DNA of 64,000 bases from an uncultured Barnesiella sp. GTDB taxonomy: Bacteria > Bacteroidota > Bacteroidia > Bacteroidales > Barnesiellaceae. The notes beneath the pieces were generated by a model. The model was not told the DNA's origin. It did not search any database and saw only the letters and a program-made list of their open reading frames with translations. Numbering within the stretch: the stretch's first letter is position 1; the number at the start of each line of letters is the position of its first letter. The position numbers and the translations under genes were made by a program. Shown in pieces: positions 28,429-37,403 of this stretch. Where the stretch lies: contig CALUJQ010000012.1 in the NCBI GenBank assembly GCA_944320995.1, forward strand, positions 1 to 64,000, given 5' to 3'.

Positions 28429-29304
28429 TTACTCACGTTTATCGACGCCCCACATCAATTTAGCCCGAAGGGTCGCCGAGAAACTATGCCCCAGCCGCTT
28501 CACTACCTTGATAGAGAAAGGAGCTTTGCGCAAAACCACCTGAGTATCGGTATCGAGCATGATCGAACGCCCGTCGAGACTCAGCAAATAACTGTGATTG
28601 CGGCTATCTACGCGCAAGACAATATCCATATCGTCATTCACGACCAAAGGCCGAATCGTAAGGCTATGCGGCGCGACCGGCGAGATGACCCAATTGGCTG
28701 CCTGCGGCATAAGGATAGGACCTCCTACACTCATCGAATAGGCGGTCGAACCCGTTGGAGTCGCCACGATCAAGCCATCGGCCTGATAGGTATTCAGATA
28801 ACTCTCGCCCACAGTCGTATGAATCGAAATCATCGACGAAGTATCTTGCTTCAACACGGCCACTTCGTTGAGTGCAAAAGGCCAAAAATCCTCCGGGATA
28901 CAATTCACCTCGACTTGAAGCAATGACCGCTCTTCTATTTTATATTTTCCCTCTATAATTTCCGAAAAGACCGATTCGGTCTCCTCGGCACGCACGTCGG
29001 CCAAGAAGCCCAACCGCCCGATATTCACCCCCAAAACAGGAATACCCCGGGCGCCTATTTTCTCGGCCGCCCGCAAAAAAGTTCCATCACCGCCAATGCT
29101 CAATGCCATATCGGCATCATAATCGCCGCAACAGTCGAGAGGTTCGATTCCCCGGCAGACATCGGGCAACTCTCTCGAAAGGAAGTCATAAAAATCGCGG
29201 TATGCCGCAAGTTCGGCACTCGTCTGGGAGAGTATCCGCAATACATGATGCACCCGTTCCAGCCGGGAACCTTGATAGATATGTCCGAACAATAAAATTT
29301 TCAT
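28429..29304 (-). CDS. nadK: NAD kinase
   Basis: A 291-residue cytoplasmic kinase that phosphorylates NAD to NADP. The GGDGTFLRAA motif near residue 74 supplies the catalytic aspartate, NEVAVLK lies near 150, and the second hallmark (DGLIVATPTGSTAYSMSVGGPI) follows. ATG 29304 (MKILLFGHIYQG) matches the family start; the open frame upstream overlaps the CBS gene's end. The CBS-domain gene ends 8 bp upstream on the same strand, so the two form a unit. Confidence 0.95.
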   Translation of the reverse strand: MKILLFGHIYQGSRLERVHHVLRILSQTSAELAAYRDFYDFLSRELPDVCRGIEPLDCCGDYDADMALSIGGDGTFLRAAEKIGARGIPVLGVNIGRLGFLADVRAEETESVFSEIIEGKYKIEERSLLQVEVNCIPEDFWPFALNEVAVLKQDTSSMISIHTTVGESYLNTYQADGLIVATPTGSTAYSMSVGGPILMPQAANWVISPVAPHSLTIRPLVVNDDMDIVLRVDSRNHSYLLSLDGRSIMLDTDTQVVLRKAPFSIKVVKRLGHSFSATLRAKLMWGVDKRE

Positions 29305-29312
29305 AATTTGCG

Positions 29313-29969
29313 TCACATTTCCAAATAATACATCAACTCCTTGATACGTTGTTCTATCCGATCGTCCATCACGCCATGCAATTGATAACAACTCAACACC
29401 CGGTAGTCAAACCGCTCCAACGAGCGCAACACCGCAGTGGCGTCCTCGCGGTCTATTCGCAAACAGGCTCGCCACATGCCCGTCTCTTCGTCGGGACGTA
29501 TCATCAAATTCATTACCCGGCAATCGTTGTCTTCAACCAAACGGGTCAATTCAGTAGCCGAATAATCGGCCCGAGGTATCTCCAACTCGATAATCGCACC
29601 CGATGACGAGGTCTGGCACAGACGGGCGACAGCTACCATAACCGCATGAATAGGAATGGCTCCCACATAACGACGGCAACCATCGACTACCGGCAACACA
29701 TCATCGGAATATTGGGCAAATTGATTCACAATGTCGAGCAAATGGGTCTCCTCTCGCACCGATGGAGTACGTAAAGATTCACGACCAACCGTTCCCGAAA
29801 CAGATCCCCGAAGCAACTCTTTCTCATGAATAACCCCGATATACAATCCACCTTCGACCACCGGCAGACTCGACTGTCCCGAAGAGGCCATAGCCGACGA
29901 AGCCTGTGCCACCGACATTCCCGGTATCAAAAAAGGGATTTCGGGCAATATCATATCTTTTGCTTTCAT
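29313..29969 (-). CDS. CBS-domain pair protein with C-terminal ACT-like region
   Basis: A 218-residue soluble protein. Two CBS motifs are visible (residues about 1-60, with SSLPVVEGGLYIGVIHEKELLR, and about 65-125, with DDVLPVVDGCRRYVGAIPIH). CBS pairs usually bind adenosine nucleotides or NAD-like ligands. The C-terminal part (about 130-218, GAIIELEIPRADYSATELTR and ending ELMYYLEM) looks like an ACT-type fold, by pattern only. It precedes nadK on the same strand, so a role in sensing nucleotide or NAD status is plausible but not shown. The gene is divergent from pdxJ. Confidence 0.82.
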   Translation of the reverse strand: MKAKDMILPEIPFLIPGMSVAQASSAMASSGQSSLPVVEGGLYIGVIHEKELLRGSVSGTVGRESLRTPSVREETHLLDIVNQFAQYSDDVLPVVDGCRRYVGAIPIHAVMVAVARLCQTSSSGAIIELEIPRADYSATELTRLVEDNDCRVMNLMIRPDEETGMWRACLRIDREDATAVLRSLERFDYRVLSCYQLHGVMDDRIEQRIKELMYYLEM

Positions 29970-30034
29970 TTTTTGCTCATATTTCTGTAATTCGTATTAT
30001 TTTTGCACGAAAGTTATATACAAAATATAGGAGT

Positions 30035-30042
30035 CAAATATA
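30035..30042 (-). promoter_or_regulatory. -7 promoter element of the CBS-nadK unit
   Basis: Minus-strand TATATTTG, 65 bases before the CBS-gene ATG, in the 179-bp gap shared with pdxJ. No clear -7 element was found for pdxJ on the plus strand. Confidence 0.5.
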
Positions 30043-30148
30043 GCTATTTTTTTCGGTTGATGAACTCGTACGGTTCTTTTAGTTGAAATCTTCTCGAACG
30101 ATACGGTAGTCCTCCATACCGGAACAAGATTTAAGGTAAAACAAGAAA

Positions 30149-30862
30149 ATGACAAAATTAAGCGTAAATGTCAACAAAATAGCCACCTTGCGCAACGCAA
30201 GAGGTGGGAATCTCCCAAATGTATTGAAAGTCACTCTCGATTGCGAGTCCTTCGGAGCCGAAGGAATCACGGTTCACCCCCGTCCCGACGAACGACATAT
30301 TCGTTACAGCGATGTTTATGAGTTAAGACCGGCAGTAAGCACCGAATTCAACATCGAGGGTTATCCTTCGGAAAAATTCCTCGACATGGTCCTTAAAGTG
30401 AAGCCCACACAAGTGACCCTCGTACCCGACGCCCACGACGTAATCACCTCGAATGCCGGGTGGGATACCAAACTCAATTTCGACTTTCTCTCCAAAGTGG
30501 TCGACCTCTGCAAATCGGCCAACATACGCACCTCGATTTTTGTAGAACCCGACCTCGAAATCGTCGAATTCGCCGCAAAAACCGGGGCCGACCGCATCGA
30601 ACTATATACCGAGCCCTATGCCGTGCAATACCACCAAGACCGCAAAGCCGCTATTGCCCCTTTTGTCAAAGCGGCCGAGCATGCCCGCAGCCTGGGATTA
30701 GGCGTGAATGCCGGGCACGATTTAAGTCTCGAGAACCTTCGATTCCTGCATGAGAACATTCCTTTCCTAAGCGAAGTCTCCATAGGCCATTGCCTCATTT
30801 GCGACGCACTCTATTTAGGATTGAAGGAAACCATCAAACAATACAAAGAGTGTCTCAAATAA
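30149..30862 (+). CDS. pdxJ: Pyridoxine 5'-phosphate synthase
   Basis: A 237-residue TIM-barrel enzyme that condenses 1-deoxyxylulose-5-phosphate with aminoacetone phosphate to pyridoxine-5-phosphate. Diagnostic segments are [33 protein letters not shown] near residues 45-60, [10 protein letters not shown] near 150, and [13 protein letters not shown] near 190. PdxJ is normally about 240 residues, as here. It stands 18 bp before exbB on the same strand. Confidence 0.95.
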   Translation: MTKLSVNVNKIATLRNARGGNLPNVLKVTLDCESFGAEGITVHPRPDERHIRYSDVYELRPAVSTEFNIEGYPSEKFLDMVLKVKPTQVTLVPDAHDVITSNAGWDTKLNFDFLSKVVDLCKSANIRTSIFVEPDLEIVEFAAKTGADRIELYTEPYAVQYHQDRKAAIAPFVKAAEHARSLGLGVNAGHDLSLENLRFLHENIPFLSEVSIGHCLICDALYLGLKETIKQYKECLK

Positions 30863-30880
30863 CCCATTAAACCAAACGTC

Positions 30881-31585
30881 ATGAACCTATTGACATTGCT
30901 TTTGCAAACCACCGACACGCTCACCACGCCTCCCGTCTTGACCCCCACGATCGAAACCGCGAGCGATTTGAACCTTTGGGATTTAGCCTGCAAAGGTGGT
31001 ATTATCATGATACCGCTGTTGCTCCTCTCCTTGTTGTCTATCTACATTTTTGTCGAACGACTGCAAGTCATCAGACGTGCCGCCCGCGAAGACAACACCT
31101 TTATGGAGCGTATCAAAGACTATATCCACGAAGGCGACATCGACAGCGCGTTGAAACTTTGCAAAAAAACCAATACACCCTATTCGCGGCTCATCGCCAA
31201 AGGCATCTCACGACTGGGACGCCCCATGAACGACGTGTTGGTCGCCATCGAGAACGTAGGCAACATCGAGATTGCCAAACTCGAAAAAGGATTCCCTTGG
31301 CTTGCAACCACCGCCGCCGGAGCCCCCATGCTGGGATTCCTCGGAACCGTCACCGGTATGGTCCGGGCCTTCTACAACATGGCTTCGGCCGGGAACAACG
31401 CCGACATCTCGACCCTCTCGGGCGGTATCTACGAAGCTCTTGTAACTACCGTGGCAGGTCTTATTGTCGGTATTATCGCACTTTTTGCCTACAACTACTT
31501 GGTTTCACGCGTTGATGGAGTGATGAACCAGTTGGAATCGAAGACTATGGAATTCATGGACCTGCTCAATGAGCCGGCCGAATAA
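30881..31585 (+). CDS. exbB: ExbB/TolQ-type proton channel subunit
   Basis: A 234-residue inner-membrane protein. It has three transmembrane helices (about 40-62, 140-165 and 180-205) in the MotA/TolQ/ExbB family layout. GFLGTVTGMVRAFYNMA and ISTLSGGIYEALVTTVAGLIVGI carry the conserved channel residues. It couples the proton gradient to TonB with the ExbD and TonB proteins encoded next to it, energising TonB-dependent receptors such as the SusC protein in this window. Confidence 0.93.
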   Translation: MNLLTLLLQTTDTLTTPPVLTPTIETASDLNLWDLACKGGIIMIPLLLLSLLSIYIFVERLQVIRRAAREDNTFMERIKDYIHEGDIDSALKLCKKTNTPYSRLIAKGISRLGRPMNDVLVAIENVGNIEIAKLEKGFPWLATTAAGAPMLGFLGTVTGMVRAFYNMASAGNNADISTLSGGIYEALVTTVAGLIVGIIALFAYNYLVSRVDGVMNQLESKTMEFMDLLNEPAE

Positions 31586-31595
31586 TCGGGGTATC

Positions 31596-32012
31596 ATGGC
31601 ACTGAAACGACGACACAAAATAGACGCAACTTTCAGTATGGCATCGATGACCGATGTCATTTTCCTGTTGCTTATATTCTTCATGATCACCTCTACGATT
31701 GTCTTCCCCAACTCCATCAAGGTGAACCTGCCGCAAAGCAACCAGCAGGCCGCAGCCAAACCGCTCACCCGGGTGACTATCGACGAGAATATAAACTATT
31801 ACATTGCTTACGGCAACGAAGCCGCCCAACTCGTCACTTACGACCAGTTGGCTCAACGACTGGCCGAAACCCCGATGGACGACACCGACCGCTTTGTCGC
31901 CCTCTATGCCGACGAAACGGTACCCTACCGCGAAATTGTCAAGGTCCTCAACATTGCCAACGACAACCACTTAAAAATGGTATTGGCCACCAAGCCAATA
32001 CGTAATCCTTAA
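31596..32012 (+). CDS. exbD: ExbD/TolR-type biopolymer transport protein
   Basis: A 138-residue protein with one N-terminal transmembrane helix (MTDVIFLLLIFFMITSTIV), including the essential aspartate in SMTDVIF, and a periplasmic domain of about 95 residues. An earlier in-frame ATG at 31569 overlaps exbB; ATG 31596 (MALKRRHKID) matches the typical family start. It works with ExbB in the TonB energy-transduction complex. Confidence 0.93.
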   Translation: MALKRRHKIDATFSMASMTDVIFLLLIFFMITSTIVFPNSIKVNLPQSNQQAAAKPLTRVTIDENINYYIAYGNEAAQLVTYDQLAQRLAETPMDDTDRFVALYADETVPYREIVKVLNIANDNHLKMVLATKPIRNP

Positions 32013-32030
32013 CCCATTCGCCCATTCCCC

Positions 32031-32777
32031 GTGGAACCTCAAAAAAGAGATAAAATACAAGCTATCGCCGCTACCGTTGCCGTGCATTTGGCCGTGCTGC
32101 TCATCTTGTGGTTTACACTCTTAGGCCCCGAGCCTATGGGGGAGGGAAGCGGTGTACTGGTGCAAATAGGATTTGTGGACGAGGCATCGGGCATGTTTGA
32201 ATCAAACGCCGACCAACCCGAACAAACCCAATCTGCACAGCCGCAAGAAAACGACAACGAACTGATTACCCAATCGGACGAAGAGAGTGTCCAAATCGAA
32301 AAGAAAGAGGAGAAAAAAGAAAAAGCACCCCAAGAAACCCCCAAAGACGACCGGATAGCCAACCAAGTGAAAAATGCCTTCGGGAAAGGAGCCTCCAACG
32401 AAGGCAGCCGGGGCGACAGCGATGAAGAAGCCGGCACACAAGGCAATCTCTTCGGGAACTCCTCGACAGGCGAAATCACCGGCGTAGGAGGCTACGGAGG
32501 TTATAACCTCGGAGGACGCGGCCTCGTAGGGTCACTCCCATACCCCCAATACGACAACAGCAACGATGCCGGGACCATAGCCGTATCCATCACCGTCAAT
32601 CCTCGAGGTGAAGTTATCGGCGCTATTGCCACGGTCAATGGAAGCAAAGGCACGGCATTCTCCAATCCCAAACTGAGAGCCTCGGCCGAAGCTGCCGCCC
32701 GCAAATCGCGATTCGAACGCTCATCGGGCAGTGCCAACCAAACCGGAGTCATCGTCTATATCTTCAAACAGAATTGA
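32031..32777 (+). CDS. TonB/TolA-like energy transducer
   Basis: A 248-residue protein with a GTG start, one transmembrane helix (AIAATVAVHLAVLLILWFTLL), a highly charged, Gln/Glu/Lys-rich middle (about 60-110) that would span the periplasm, a Gly-rich segment (GVGGYGGYNLGGRG) and a compact C-terminal domain (about 170-248) with GTIAVSITVNPRGEVI as in TonB C-terminal domains. The gene order exbB-exbD-tonB supports the call. The absence of the usual Pro-Lys repeat in the spacer is normal for the Bacteroidota variant. Confidence 0.85.
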   Translation: MEPQKRDKIQAIAATVAVHLAVLLILWFTLLGPEPMGEGSGVLVQIGFVDEASGMFESNADQPEQTQSAQPQENDNELITQSDEESVQIEKKEEKKEKAPQETPKDDRIANQVKNAFGKGASNEGSRGDSDEEAGTQGNLFGNSSTGEITGVGGYGGYNLGGRGLVGSLPYPQYDNSNDAGTIAVSITVNPRGEVIGAIATVNGSKGTAFSNPKLRASAEAAARKSRFERSSGSANQTGVIVYIFKQN

Positions 32778-32979
32778 TTAAGGACAAATCTTTTTTATCA
32801 TTACTTTTCTCCGCCGCCTTTCGATGGCTGGCCTCCTACGATTGCCATCTAAAAAACCTTACCAACAAAAGAGGCTATGCCCAAATTCTCATTTCGACAC
32901 AGCCCCTTATATCAGCAACGATATTTTCTCCTCAGAATCTTATTAAATCTCTCTGAATATCAAGAATCATAATAATATC

Positions 32980-35301
32980 TCAATATACCTCTATTTCATC
33001 AAAACGCAACCAAACGCCTTGTCCTACCCGATGGTGGAATTCCGGAGTTTGGCCCGGACTTTTTATTACGAATTTCAAATACCGTCCTTCTGCCGACAAG
33101 CTATCAAAGACAAATTCATCGGTGAAGATACCATCTTTGAAAATCTCTTCTTGAGAGAATGTAATCGAACGAAGAGAACTGAAATTCTCGTTATTCGCCG
33201 AAACAAGCAATTCTATCGAAGCAGGATAATGGACACCCATACCATAATTTACAACGTGCCCCAAAACAACCTTATCAATAGAAGTTGTTTCACCTAAATC
33301 CAAAACAAACGAAATGTCCATGTCATACCAACCACACCACTCCATATCGGTGTGCTTGTCAGAACCTTTAAGCCCATTGGTAAGCATATACACATCGGGA
33401 TTATCGTTCTCCAAAATCGTCTTTGCCGTAGCCTTATTCCAATGAACCGGCAATGTCAGGATTTCGCCTTTGCGCACACCGTTCATAAATGTAGCGGCTT
33501 TCACCGTAACGCTATCCGAAAAGAGTAGCGAATCTTGATAAAGCATGGACGATGAAACCGGTTCTGATCCATCTAATGTATAACGTATCTCTACATCTGG
33601 CCTGATACAAGACATTTGAAGCACCAAACTTCCTCCATCAGGTGTTATTTTATGGTCAATGTTATACATCGATTTGGCATAATTTATTCCCATGTAATCC
33701 CAACGGGCAAGCATTTTGTCCAACCGTTGCACAAACCACGGCCAATCTTTGGTATCTTTCTGCGCCCAAGCTATATCGGCCAAAGCGGCGACACGCGGGA
33801 ATACCATATACTCGACCGCTTCGGGAGACTCGATAAACTCCATCCATAAAGAAGCCTGTACACCCCATAATTTGTCGATGACATCAGTTTCCCACGTCGG
33901 CTGAACAGGCTCGTACTCATAAATTTCTTTCAAGGTATTGTTCCCGAAATATGTCCTCGGCTCAAACCACTGCGGGCCTTGATAGTAGTCCAGATACATA
34001 ATTTGCGAAGGTGTCATGATGAATTGATGCCCCTGCTTTGCAGCTTTATACCCCGCATTGCCCAAACCTTGCCAAGCCATTATCACAGCGCCTTCGGGAA
34101 TTTTACTATTCGTCCACTCATCCCAGCCCAAGGCCACTTTCCCTTTACTTTGCACATATTTGGTCATGCGATCCATAAAATATCCCTGCAAATCCTCCAC
34201 ATTGGTAATCCCCAGTTCCCGCATTCGTTTTTGACATTTAGGACAAGTTTTCCATGCTTCCTTGTTGGCTTCATCACCACCCAAATGTATGTATTTCGAA
34301 GGGAAAAGTTCCATCACCTCATCAAGGATATTCTGCAAAAAGACAAATGTTTCGTCATTCCCGGCACAATATTCCGTATTGAAATTCACGCCTCCCATTC
34401 CCGGCAAAACGGCCGTATAATGTTTAACAGAAGGGCATTTGTACTCGGGATAAGCCACAAGCGACGAATTGGTATGAGCCGGCATTTCGATTTCGGGAAT
34501 CACTTCAATCTGACGACGGGCGGCAAAAGCAACGATTTCCCGAATATCATCTTGCGTATAGAATCCGCCTACCGGTGTCGGTTCTCCCGGCTTCACAGGA
34601 TTTTTTCTTAACGGGAAAGGACCTTCACGATATACCCGCCAAGCACCTACTTCGGTTAATTTCGGATACTTCTTTATCTCCAATCGCCATCCTTGATCAT
34701 CGACCAGATGGAAATGGAATTTATTTATTTTCAACATCGACGCGGCATCGATAACTTTCAAAACAGTCTCTTTGGGAACAAAATAACGAGATACATCAAG
34801 CATCAACCCCCGATACTCAAAACGGGGTTCGTCTTTTATAGTCAAAGCCGGAACCTCCCATTTTACATCTCCGACGGGTGTTTTACTCTCCAACTCAGCA
34901 GGCAATAATTGACGCAAGGTCTGCAAAGCATAAAAAGCGCCTCTGGTATCCGATGCGGTTATCGTTATCTGCCGGGGCGAGACAAAAAGTTCATAAGCCT
35001 CTGCATGAAGGGTAGTATCTGTCTGTATATAAAGATTGGCCGACGAGTTCTTCTCGAGTATTTTCAACGAAAATCCTGCAGATTTCTTAAATAAGCCTGA
35101 AAAATCAGACAAGATATCTTCATATATCTCACTATCCGAAGCGCATGTCGTCTCCTCAGAAAAAGCGAAACAACCTTTTTGCAACTCCACACTTCTCGGT
35201 TCAGGAAGAATTGTCGCTTTATCTTGTTCCGGGTTGTTTCCACACCCGGAGAAAAAGAGCGACAGCAAAAAGAATAAGCCTACATATTGTCTTGTATTCA
35301 T
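32980..35301 (-). CDS. Family GH20 beta-N-acetylhexosaminidase, lipoprotein
   Basis: A 773-residue lipoprotein (MNTRQYVGLFFLLSLFFSGC, lipobox FSGC). Domains in order are an N-terminal GH20b domain (about 30-160), the GH20 catalytic barrel (about 160-510) with FHFHLVDDQGWRLEIKKYP, the D343-E344 pair in HLGGDEANKEAW and LGWDEW, a chitobiase-type C-terminal domain (about 540-610) and a discoidin (F5/8 type C) domain (about 640-773). Enzymes of this family remove terminal beta-GlcNAc or beta-GalNAc using substrate-assisted catalysis. It is the last gene of the SusC/SusD locus, and its job is probably trimming GlcNAc oligosaccharides released by the upstream GH18 enzyme. A 172-bp gap with a nested hairpin precedes it. 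Confidence 0.94.
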   Translation of the reverse strand: MNTRQYVGLFFLLSLFFSGCGNNPEQDKATILPEPRSVELQKGCFAFSEETTCASDSEIYEDILSDFSGLFKKSAGFSLKILEKNSSANLYIQTDTTLHAEAYELFVSPRQITITASDTRGAFYALQTLRQLLPAELESKTPVGDVKWEVPALTIKDEPRFEYRGLMLDVSRYFVPKETVLKVIDAASMLKINKFHFHLVDDQGWRLEIKKYPKLTEVGAWRVYREGPFPLRKNPVKPGEPTPVGGFYTQDDIREIVAFAARRQIEVIPEIEMPAHTNSSLVAYPEYKCPSVKHYTAVLPGMGGVNFNTEYCAGNDETFVFLQNILDEVMELFPSKYIHLGGDEANKEAWKTCPKCQKRMRELGITNVEDLQGYFMDRMTKYVQSKGKVALGWDEWTNSKIPEGAVIMAWQGLGNAGYKAAKQGHQFIMTPSQIMYLDYYQGPQWFEPRTYFGNNTLKEIYEYEPVQPTWETDVIDKLWGVQASLWMEFIESPEAVEYMVFPRVAALADIAWAQKDTKDWPWFVQRLDKMLARWDYMGINYAKSMYNIDHKITPDGGSLVLQMSCIRPDVEIRYTLDGSEPVSSSMLYQDSLLFSDSVTVKAATFMNGVRKGEILTLPVHWNKATAKTILENDNPDVYMLTNGLKGSDKHTDMEWCGWYDMDISFVLDLGETTSIDKVVLGHVVNYGMGVHYPASIELLVSANNENFSSLRSITFSQEEIFKDGIFTDEFVFDSLSAEGRYLKFVIKSPGQTPEFHHRVGQGVWLRFDEIEVY

Positions 35302-35320
35302 ACCACTATCTTTTAAAAAA

Positions 35321-35455
35321 AGGCCAGAGTATCCCCTTATCTTATTTCATATTCCGGGCTATCCGAAGTCCTAAAATACCCCTTGTCACGGCATCGACCC
35401 GGATTACCGAATAGATGCCGTAACAAGGTAAGAAATTTGGGGCACACTCTGGCCT
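35321..35455. repeat. Nested inverted repeats between the susD-like and GH20 genes
   Basis: The outer arms AGGCCAGAGT (35321-35330) and ACTCTGGCCT (35446-35455) are perfect inverses. Inside them CCTTGTCACGGCATC (35381-35395) pairs with GATGCCGTAACAAGG (35414-35428), 14 of 15 positions. On the minus-strand transcript this folds as a long rod with an internal hairpin. It may be an intercistronic mRNA-processing or attenuation structure, or a small MITE-like insertion with 10-bp terminal repeats. No target-site duplication is obvious. Confidence 0.6.
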
Positions 35456-35473
35456 TACTCTATATCAAAAATA

Positions 35474-37390
35474 TTAATACCCAGGATTTTGATCCTCCAA
35501 CGAGATCATATCATTGGAACTCATTTCCATTCGAGGAATTGGAATCAATTGGTTACGTATCAAATAAGTATCCCAATCTTCATTTCCATCATTCGGATAC
35601 CAATACTCTCTCCACGGAGAAGAATATCCCACTTTCACGCCATATTCATAACAAGCCTTGGTGATACCGTCGTTGTTGTTACGCATAAGAATCTCATTTT
35701 TACGCCACTCTATACCCCGTCGGCGTGTATCGATAAAGCCGTCGAATTCAGCGGCCAATTCGAACAAACGTTCATGGAATATATACTTCCGCAAATTATC
35801 TTGGCTCATCGAGGCCTCCAAGTCCTTAGGATACGTTGCAGGCTGGTCGGCCGAATTACGGGCTCTTGTCAGCACCTTATTAACCAAATCGATGGCTGTT
35901 CCCTTATTGCCCAACTCATTTTCCACATCGGCCATCAAGAGTAGGAAGTCGGCATAACGATAAACATACAGATTGTTATCGGCATAACGTCCCGAGCAGT
36001 TGGTAGTCATGTATTTCCCGAAATAGGGCCAGTCATTGATATTCCACGAACTGGCACTCTTCGTCTTACAATATGCTTCGAATACCAAAGAATCCAACTC
36101 ATCGGGTTGCGGATTCGTAACATCGGCATATTTCTCGAAATCAGAATAATCGATGGAATCAACGATTACTTGTACAAGTTGAGTAATAGGAACTTGTACA
36201 GGCGGACGACCGGCAATTATAACAGAGTCTTTCCACCCGATCGTATCGGTACGGTTTTTCTTTACATAAGGATAAGCAACCTGTATCTCTTCCGACGGGA
36301 CTTTATTCACATACTTAACCCATTGAGAAACAAACGTAACATCCAAACGCGGGTCATCTTGGTAAGTACCTCTTGCCCAGTTGTAGAACGATTTGTTGGG
36401 TTGTGAACGTCCCCAAGTTTCACCCGGGGAACAGTTTTGGGGAGAGAAAGTCCAGTGCAAAGAGTTATACCCTACGTTCTCGGTCGTATTCATCGTCGCA
36501 TCAAGAACAAAGACAAATTCTTTGGAGAAGGTTACCCGTTGTCCATTGAACAGCGTTCTGAAATCAGGTTCCAAATCAAATACATTAGCCGACATCACCG
36601 AATCGCCGTAAGTCTTGGCTTGGAGGAAATAATCCCGGCTCGCTTTCATTTCGGGCCATGAGCTCTTCAATTCTCCGGTAGCCCAAGTATCACCTTGTTC
36701 TGCAGCCCATGCATTGCAACCCATCAACCAATACAATTTAGTCAAATATGCGTATGCCGAAGCCTTACAAGGAGCCGTAGGAGCCGAATTCAATATTGAG
36801 GATTGGTCATCCAAATCGGGAATAGCTTCCGTCCAATCCTTGACAATTTGATCCAATACCTCTTGACGGGAAGCTCTTGCCATGGGCAAATTCTCCTTAT
36901 CGGTCGGTTCCAGTCTCAAAGGCACTCCTCCATAAAATGTATAAAGGCTATAATAGCATACCCCCCGCAGGAATTTGGCTTGAGCTACCATATTGGCTTT
37001 TGTTGACCATTCGCCGCTTCGGTCGCTGTTACAAGCCTCAATAAAGATGTTGCAGTTGGCTATGGCTTGATACAAAGCACCCCACACGAGGTTATTAAAC
37101 TCATTATCTACGGGTATAACACCGTTGGTATATTGACATCTGTTGTCAGATGTATTGAACGAAGTCCAACACAGTCCCGAAGCTTCGGTATTAATTTCGG
37201 GCAACAACTGTGCAAATGAACCTTGTACAGTCATCAAACCATAAATACCGTTGAGCGCCAACTGTGCAGACTGTTCACTGGAATAAATTACGCTCTCCGA
37301 AGTCGTGTACAGAGGCTCTTCATCCAAACAGGAATTGAAAACGAACAAAATCGACAACAGATATACTATATTATTGATTTTCCTCTTCAT
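35474..37390 (-). CDS. SusD/RagB-like glycan-binding lipoprotein
   Basis: A 638-residue surface lipoprotein (MKRKINNIVYLLSILFVFNSC, lipobox FNSC). It has a SusD-type N-terminus (LDEEPLYTTSESVIYS, ALNGIYGLM), an all-helical tetratricopeptide-like scaffold and the family C-terminal segment with FELAAEFDGFIDTRRRGIEW and IPIPRMEMSSN. SusD proteins cap the SusC channel and bind the glycan. It lies 13 bp after the SusC gene. Specificity is not readable, but the locus enzymes suggest a GlcNAc-containing oligosaccharide. Confidence 0.94.
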   Translation of the reverse strand: MKRKINNIVYLLSILFVFNSCLDEEPLYTTSESVIYSSEQSAQLALNGIYGLMTVQGSFAQLLPEINTEASGLCWTSFNTSDNRCQYTNGVIPVDNEFNNLVWGALYQAIANCNIFIEACNSDRSGEWSTKANMVAQAKFLRGVCYYSLYTFYGGVPLRLEPTDKENLPMARASRQEVLDQIVKDWTEAIPDLDDQSSILNSAPTAPCKASAYAYLTKLYWLMGCNAWAAEQGDTWATGELKSSWPEMKASRDYFLQAKTYGDSVMSANVFDLEPDFRTLFNGQRVTFSKEFVFVLDATMNTTENVGYNSLHWTFSPQNCSPGETWGRSQPNKSFYNWARGTYQDDPRLDVTFVSQWVKYVNKVPSEEIQVAYPYVKKNRTDTIGWKDSVIIAGRPPVQVPITQLVQVIVDSIDYSDFEKYADVTNPQPDELDSLVFEAYCKTKSASSWNINDWPYFGKYMTTNCSGRYADNNLYVYRYADFLLLMADVENELGNKGTAIDLVNKVLTRARNSADQPATYPKDLEASMSQDNLRKYIFHERLFELAAEFDGFIDTRRRGIEWRKNEILMRNNNDGITKACYEYGVKVGYSSPWREYWYPNDGNEDWDTYLIRNQLIPIPRMEMSSNDMISLEDQNPGY

Positions 37391-37403
37391 AATTTATCAC
37401 TAA

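Noticed and set aside
29130..29160. tRNA T-arm-like sequence GGTTCGATTCC
   Set aside because: It lies inside nadK, with no acceptor stem, D-arm or anticodon arm around it; it encodes part of the kinase on the other strand.
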